Origin: Desulfuromonadales bacterium
GTDB taxonomy: Bacteria; Desulfobacterota; Desulfuromonadia; Desulfuromonadales; UBA2294
Length of the DNA stretch: 8,401 bases
Direction: 5' to 3'
Assembly (NCBI GenBank): GCA_030591795.1
Contig: JAUVAJ010000056.1
Coordinates: 1 to 8,401 of the forward strand
Part shown: one piece after another, positions 6,346-8,401 of the stretch
How the letters are laid out: the number at the start of each line of letters is the position of its first letter
Numbering within the stretch: position 1 is the stretch's first letter
The notes under the pieces: generated by a model
Told to the model about the DNA's origin: nothing
Databases searched by the model: none
Seen by the model: only the letters and a program-made list of their open reading frames with translations
Made by a program: the position numbers and the translations under genes

Positions 6346-6386
6346 CAAGCATTCTCCTTTATATTAATTCCTGAATATCTAAACAC

Positions 6387-6415
6387 ACTCTATCTGACAT
6401 GAGGCAGGATTGCAA
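6387..6415 (-). promoter_or_regulatory. Candidate promoter of the torD-like gene
   Basis: On the minus strand TTGCAA (6410-6415) and TAGAGT (6387-6392) are separated by exactly 17 bp, each matching consensus at four of six positions. Start would be near 6380, giving a leader of about 35 nt with AAGGAG in place. Confidence 0.4.
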
Positions 6416-6445
6416 ACAGCTAGCGTTAAACATTCACTGTTTTAT

Positions 6446-6474
6446 TTGATGTTTGGCGCGAAGCATTGTATAAC
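6446..6474 (+). promoter_or_regulatory. Candidate promoter of tatA
   Basis: TTGATG (6446-6451) and TATAAC (6469-6474) are 17 bp apart, four and five matches to consensus. Start would be near 6481, about 25 nt before the ATG. It is divergent from the torD promoter, with about 30 bp between the two -35 elements. Confidence 0.55.
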
Positions 6475-6505
6475 CTAGTAAATATATTAGCGGGAGGCAA
6501 TCGAC

Positions 6506-6700
6506 ATGTTCGGACTCGGCACAACAGAATTGATCATTATCCTTATCCTGGTTCTGGTAATTTTCGGCGCGGGGAAACTACCTCAAGTGGGTGGTGCTCT
6601 CGGCAAAGGTCTGCGCAACTTCAAGGACGGCGTCAAAGATATTGACGAAGACGAACAAGATCCGGAGAAGATTGACGATAATACAGACGATAAAGCCTGA
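6506..6700 (+). CDS. tatA: Sec-independent (twin-arginine) translocase subunit TatA/TatE
   Basis: A 64-residue inner-membrane protein that forms the protein-conducting element of the Tat pathway, which exports folded cofactor-containing proteins. It has a short periplasmic N-terminus with polar E8, one membrane helix (about 8-21), the FG hinge (F20-G21), and the family signature [19 protein letters not shown] (21-39) as the amphipathic helix. A very acidic tail follows (about 44-62). GGGAGG (6492-6497) lies eight bases before the ATG. The gene has its own promoter and a strong terminator, so it is monocistronic. It is short for TatA and could also be called TatE. It is divergent from the TorD chaperone gene of a Tat-dependent enzyme, which may be functional or chance. 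No tatB or tatC is visible. Confidence 0.92.
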   Translation: MFGLGTTELIIILILVLVIFGAGKLPQVGGALGKGLRNFKDGVKDIDEDEQDPEKIDDNTDDKA

Positions 6701-6730
6701 TTCTTTCTCAACAACCAGCCAAAACTGATC

Positions 6731-6757
6731 GGCCCGCACCCAGCGGGCCTTTTTTTA
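6731..6757 (+). terminator. Intrinsic terminator of tatA
   Basis: A GC-rich seven-bp stem (6731-6737 with 6743-6749), five-base loop, followed by eight consecutive Ts (6750-6757). It lies 30 nt after the tatA stop and separates tatA from gatCA. Confidence 0.93.
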
Positions 6758-6776
6758 TTTCAAAGCCTGCCAAACC

Positions 6777-6806
6777 TTGAAAAACAGGTGTTAATTATGG
6801 TATTTT
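6777..6806 (+). promoter_or_regulatory. Weak candidate promoter of gatCA
   Basis: TTGAAA (6777-6782) and TATTTT (6801-6806) with an 18-bp spacer, five and four matches to consensus. A promoter is expected here because a strong terminator lies just upstream, but the -10 is poor and other AT-rich hexamers nearby could serve. Confidence 0.3.
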
Positions 6807-6848
6807 TTTGTGTTTACATCAACTAAATGAAATTTTGAGGAGATTCCC

Positions 6849-7136
6849 ATGAAAATAGCCCGGCATGAAGTTGAACATGTCGCCGTTCTGGCGCGCCTGG
6901 CACTGGATGATGCCGAGCTGGACCAGCTCACCGGCGAGATGAACCAGATTCTCGGCTATGTCGACAAACTCAATAAACTTGATACTGATGGCATCGTCCC
7001 GACGGCGCATGCGGTGCCGGTTGAGAATGCCTTTCGTGATGATGTTGTTCGGCCCGCCATCGGCAACGACAAAGCGCTTGAGAATGCCCCGGAAGCGGCC
7101 AACAACTGTTTCAAGGTGCCAAAAATCATCGAGTAA
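6849..7136 (+). CDS. gatC: Aspartyl/glutamyl-tRNA amidotransferase subunit C
   Basis: The 95-residue small subunit of the GatCAB amidotransferase, which converts Glu-tRNA(Gln) and/or Asp-tRNA(Asn) to the amidated forms in the cytoplasm. GatC wraps around GatA and GatB and stabilises the complex. The sequence matches the family from end to end: an N-terminal helix (VEHVAVLARLAL), the MNQILGYVDKLNKLDTDGI segment (31-49), the PTAHAVPVENAFRDD block (51-65) and the C-terminal FKVPKIIE. GAGGAG (6837-6842) lies six bases before the ATG. gatA follows 23 nt downstream, the common gatCAB order. Confidence 0.96.
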   Translation: MKIARHEVEHVAVLARLALDDAELDQLTGEMNQILGYVDKLNKLDTDGIVPTAHAVPVENAFRDDVVRPAIGNDKALENAPEAANNCFKVPKIIE

Positions 7137-7159
7137 TTTCACCAAGCAAAGGGTAACCC

Positions 7160-8401
7160 ATGTCTTTAACTACACATAGCATCCGCGCACTACATGACAA
7201 ACTGGTCAGCGGCGAGACCACCTCGCGCCAGTTGACCGAAGCGTATTTTGCGCAGATTGACGCAATTAACGAGAAGCTCAACATCTATCTGACTGTCTGT
7301 CGCGATGAAGCACTAGCCATGGCCGATGCCGCCGACCAGCGCATCAAATCAGGCAACGCCGACATCCTGACCGGTATCCCGCTGGCACTCAAGGATATCT
7401 TCCTCAGCGAAGGTTTGCGAACCACCTGCGGCTCGAAGATTCTCGAAAATTTTATCGCGCCGTACGACTCGACCGCCGTCGCCCGCCTGAAAGAGCGCGG
7501 AGCGGTGCTGCTCGGCAAACTGAATATGGACGAATTTGCCATGGGGAGTTCAAACGAGAACTCCGCCTTCGGCCCGGCCCGCAACCCGTGGGACACCGAG
7601 CGGGTCACCGGTGGCTCCTCCGGCGGTTCGGCAGCAGCAGTTGCCGCGCGGATGGCAACTGCAACCCTCGGCACCGACACCGGAGGTTCGGTGCGACAGC
7701 CAGCAGCCCACTGCGGTGTGGTCGGGCTCAAACCGACCTATGGCCGGGTCTCGCGCTACGGCGTCATCGCCTACGCATCATCTCTCGATCAGGTCGGACC
7801 GGTAGCCGGCAACGTTGAGGACTGCGCGATCATGCTTGGCGCTATCGCCGGTTACGATCCACTCGATTCAACCTCGATCGACCGCCCGGCTCCCGACTAC
7901 ACAGCGGAATTGACCGGCGACATCAAAGGGCTGCGCATCGGCCTGCCGAAGGAATACTTCATCGACGGTCTCGACCCGGATGTAAAAACAGCAATCGACG
8001 CGGCGATCCAAACCTATACCGACCTCGGTGCCGAAATGGTTGAAATAAGTCTGCCGCATACCGATTATGCCGTCGCCTGCTATTACTTGATCGCTACCGC
8101 TGAAGCCTCGAGCAATCTAGCCCGATACGATGGCGTCCGCTACGGCGAGCGCATAGATCCGGGCAACGGTCTGATCGAGATGTACCGCCAGACCAGAGCC
8201 GCTGGTTTCGGCGACGAGGTCAAGCGCCGCATCATGCTCGGCACCTACGCCCTTTCGTCCGGCTACTACGATGCATATTACTTAAAGGCCCAGAAAGTGC
8301 GGACCATGATCCGTCAGGATTTTCTGAATGTCTTCGAAACAGTCGATGCCATCCTTACTCCGGTCGCACCAACCCCGGCTTTCAGCATCGGCGAGAAGAC
8401 C
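7160..8401 (+). CDS. gatA: Aspartyl/glutamyl-tRNA amidotransferase subunit A (3' end off window)
   Basis: The glutaminase subunit of GatCAB, which releases ammonia from glutamine for tRNA-dependent amidation. The 414 codons present, of about 485 usual, hold the amidase-signature Ser-cisSer-Lys triad: K78 (in ALKDIF), S153 (in GGSSGGS) and S177 (in [11 protein letters not shown]). The [20 protein letters not shown] segment (180-199) and the late [15 protein letters not shown] block are also typical. No frameshift or stop interrupts the frame to the right edge. The start is ATG at 7160, with only a weak AAAGGG (7148-7153) upstream, so translation may partly depend on gatC, 23 nt before. gatB would be expected beyond the edge. 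It is a housekeeping gene unrelated to the respiratory module. Confidence 0.97.
   Translation, partial: MSLTTHSIRALHDKLVSGETTSRQLTEAYFAQIDAINEKLNIYLTVCRDEALAMADAADQRIKSGNADILTGIPLALKDIFLSEGLRTTCGSKILENFIAPYDSTAVARLKERGAVLLGKLNMDEFAMGSSNENSAFGPARNPWDTERVTGGSSGGSAAAVAARMATATLGTDTGGSVRQPAAHCGVVGLKPTYGRVSRYGVIAYASSLDQVGPVAGNVEDCAIMLGAIAGYDPLDSTSIDRPAPDYTAELTGDIKGLRIGLPKEYFIDGLDPDVKTAIDAAIQTYTDLGAEMVEISLPHTDYAVACYYLIATAEASSNLARYDGVRYGERIDPGNGLIEMYRQTRAAGFGDEVKRRIMLGTYALSSGYYDAYYLKAQKVRTMIRQDFLNVFETVDAILTPVAPTPAFSIGEKT

Noticed and set aside
6454..6470. Sigma-54-like TTGGCGCG...ATTGT upstream of tatA
   Set aside because: The spacing between the GG and the would-be GC element is one base too long and the C is missing; a normal -35/-10 pair explains the region better.
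7151..7159. Small dyad GGGT-A-ACCC just before the gatA start
   Set aside because: Four-base arms are within chance expectation and overlap a weak ribosome binding site.
1..8401. CRISPR arrays, insertion sequences, tRNA or rRNA genes
   Set aside because: I saw no spaced repeat array, no transposase-like product or flanking inverted repeats of IS type, and no tRNA- or rRNA-like sequence in the window.

Overview
The window looks like a chromosomal segment from an anaerobically respiring, Gram-negative, Desulfuromonas/Geobacter-like bacterium (Desulfuromonadia). This is an inference from gene content: an outer-membrane beta-barrel resembling the DUF3373 proteins of that group, a c-type cytochrome, a Tat-exported molybdopterin enzyme with a four-cluster ferredoxin subunit, and a GatCAB amidotransferase locus. 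No rRNA or other direct taxonomic marker is present.

Left three quarters (1-6345, all minus strand). In transcription order, right to left: a TorD-family molybdoenzyme chaperone (6345-5743), a YkgJ-type cysteine-cluster protein (5646-5029), a 332-nt intergenic control region, a small monohaem cytochrome c (4696-4385), a porin-like outer-membrane protein (4331-2841), a Tat-exported PsrA/PhsA-like molybdopterin oxidoreductase (2726-525) and its 16-cysteine iron-sulfur subunit (509 to the left edge, truncated). This is a coherent respiratory module. TorD would assist maturation of the Mo enzyme. The Mo and Fe-S subunits would act together in the periplasm. The cytochrome is a possible extra electron carrier, and the porin could let substrate or product cross the outer membrane. 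The membrane quinol-oxidising subunit (NrfD/PsrC type) is not in the window and would be expected past the left edge. The substrate cannot be read from sequence; polysulfide or thiosulfate is the closest family analogy.

The control region holds three copies of a 17-bp dyad, TGAAAC-N5-GTTTCA. Two lie end to end over the best candidate promoter of the cytochrome-porin-Mo-enzyme operon. The third forms the core of a perfect 35-bp palindrome about 90 bp downstream. No matching regulator gene is in the window.

Right quarter (6446-8401, plus strand). A tatA-type twin-arginine translocase gene is divergent from torD, with its own promoter and a strong intrinsic terminator. It is followed by the housekeeping genes gatC and gatA, the latter cut by the right edge. 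TatA next to a Tat-dependent enzyme operon is suggestive, but it could equally be the cell's general TatA.
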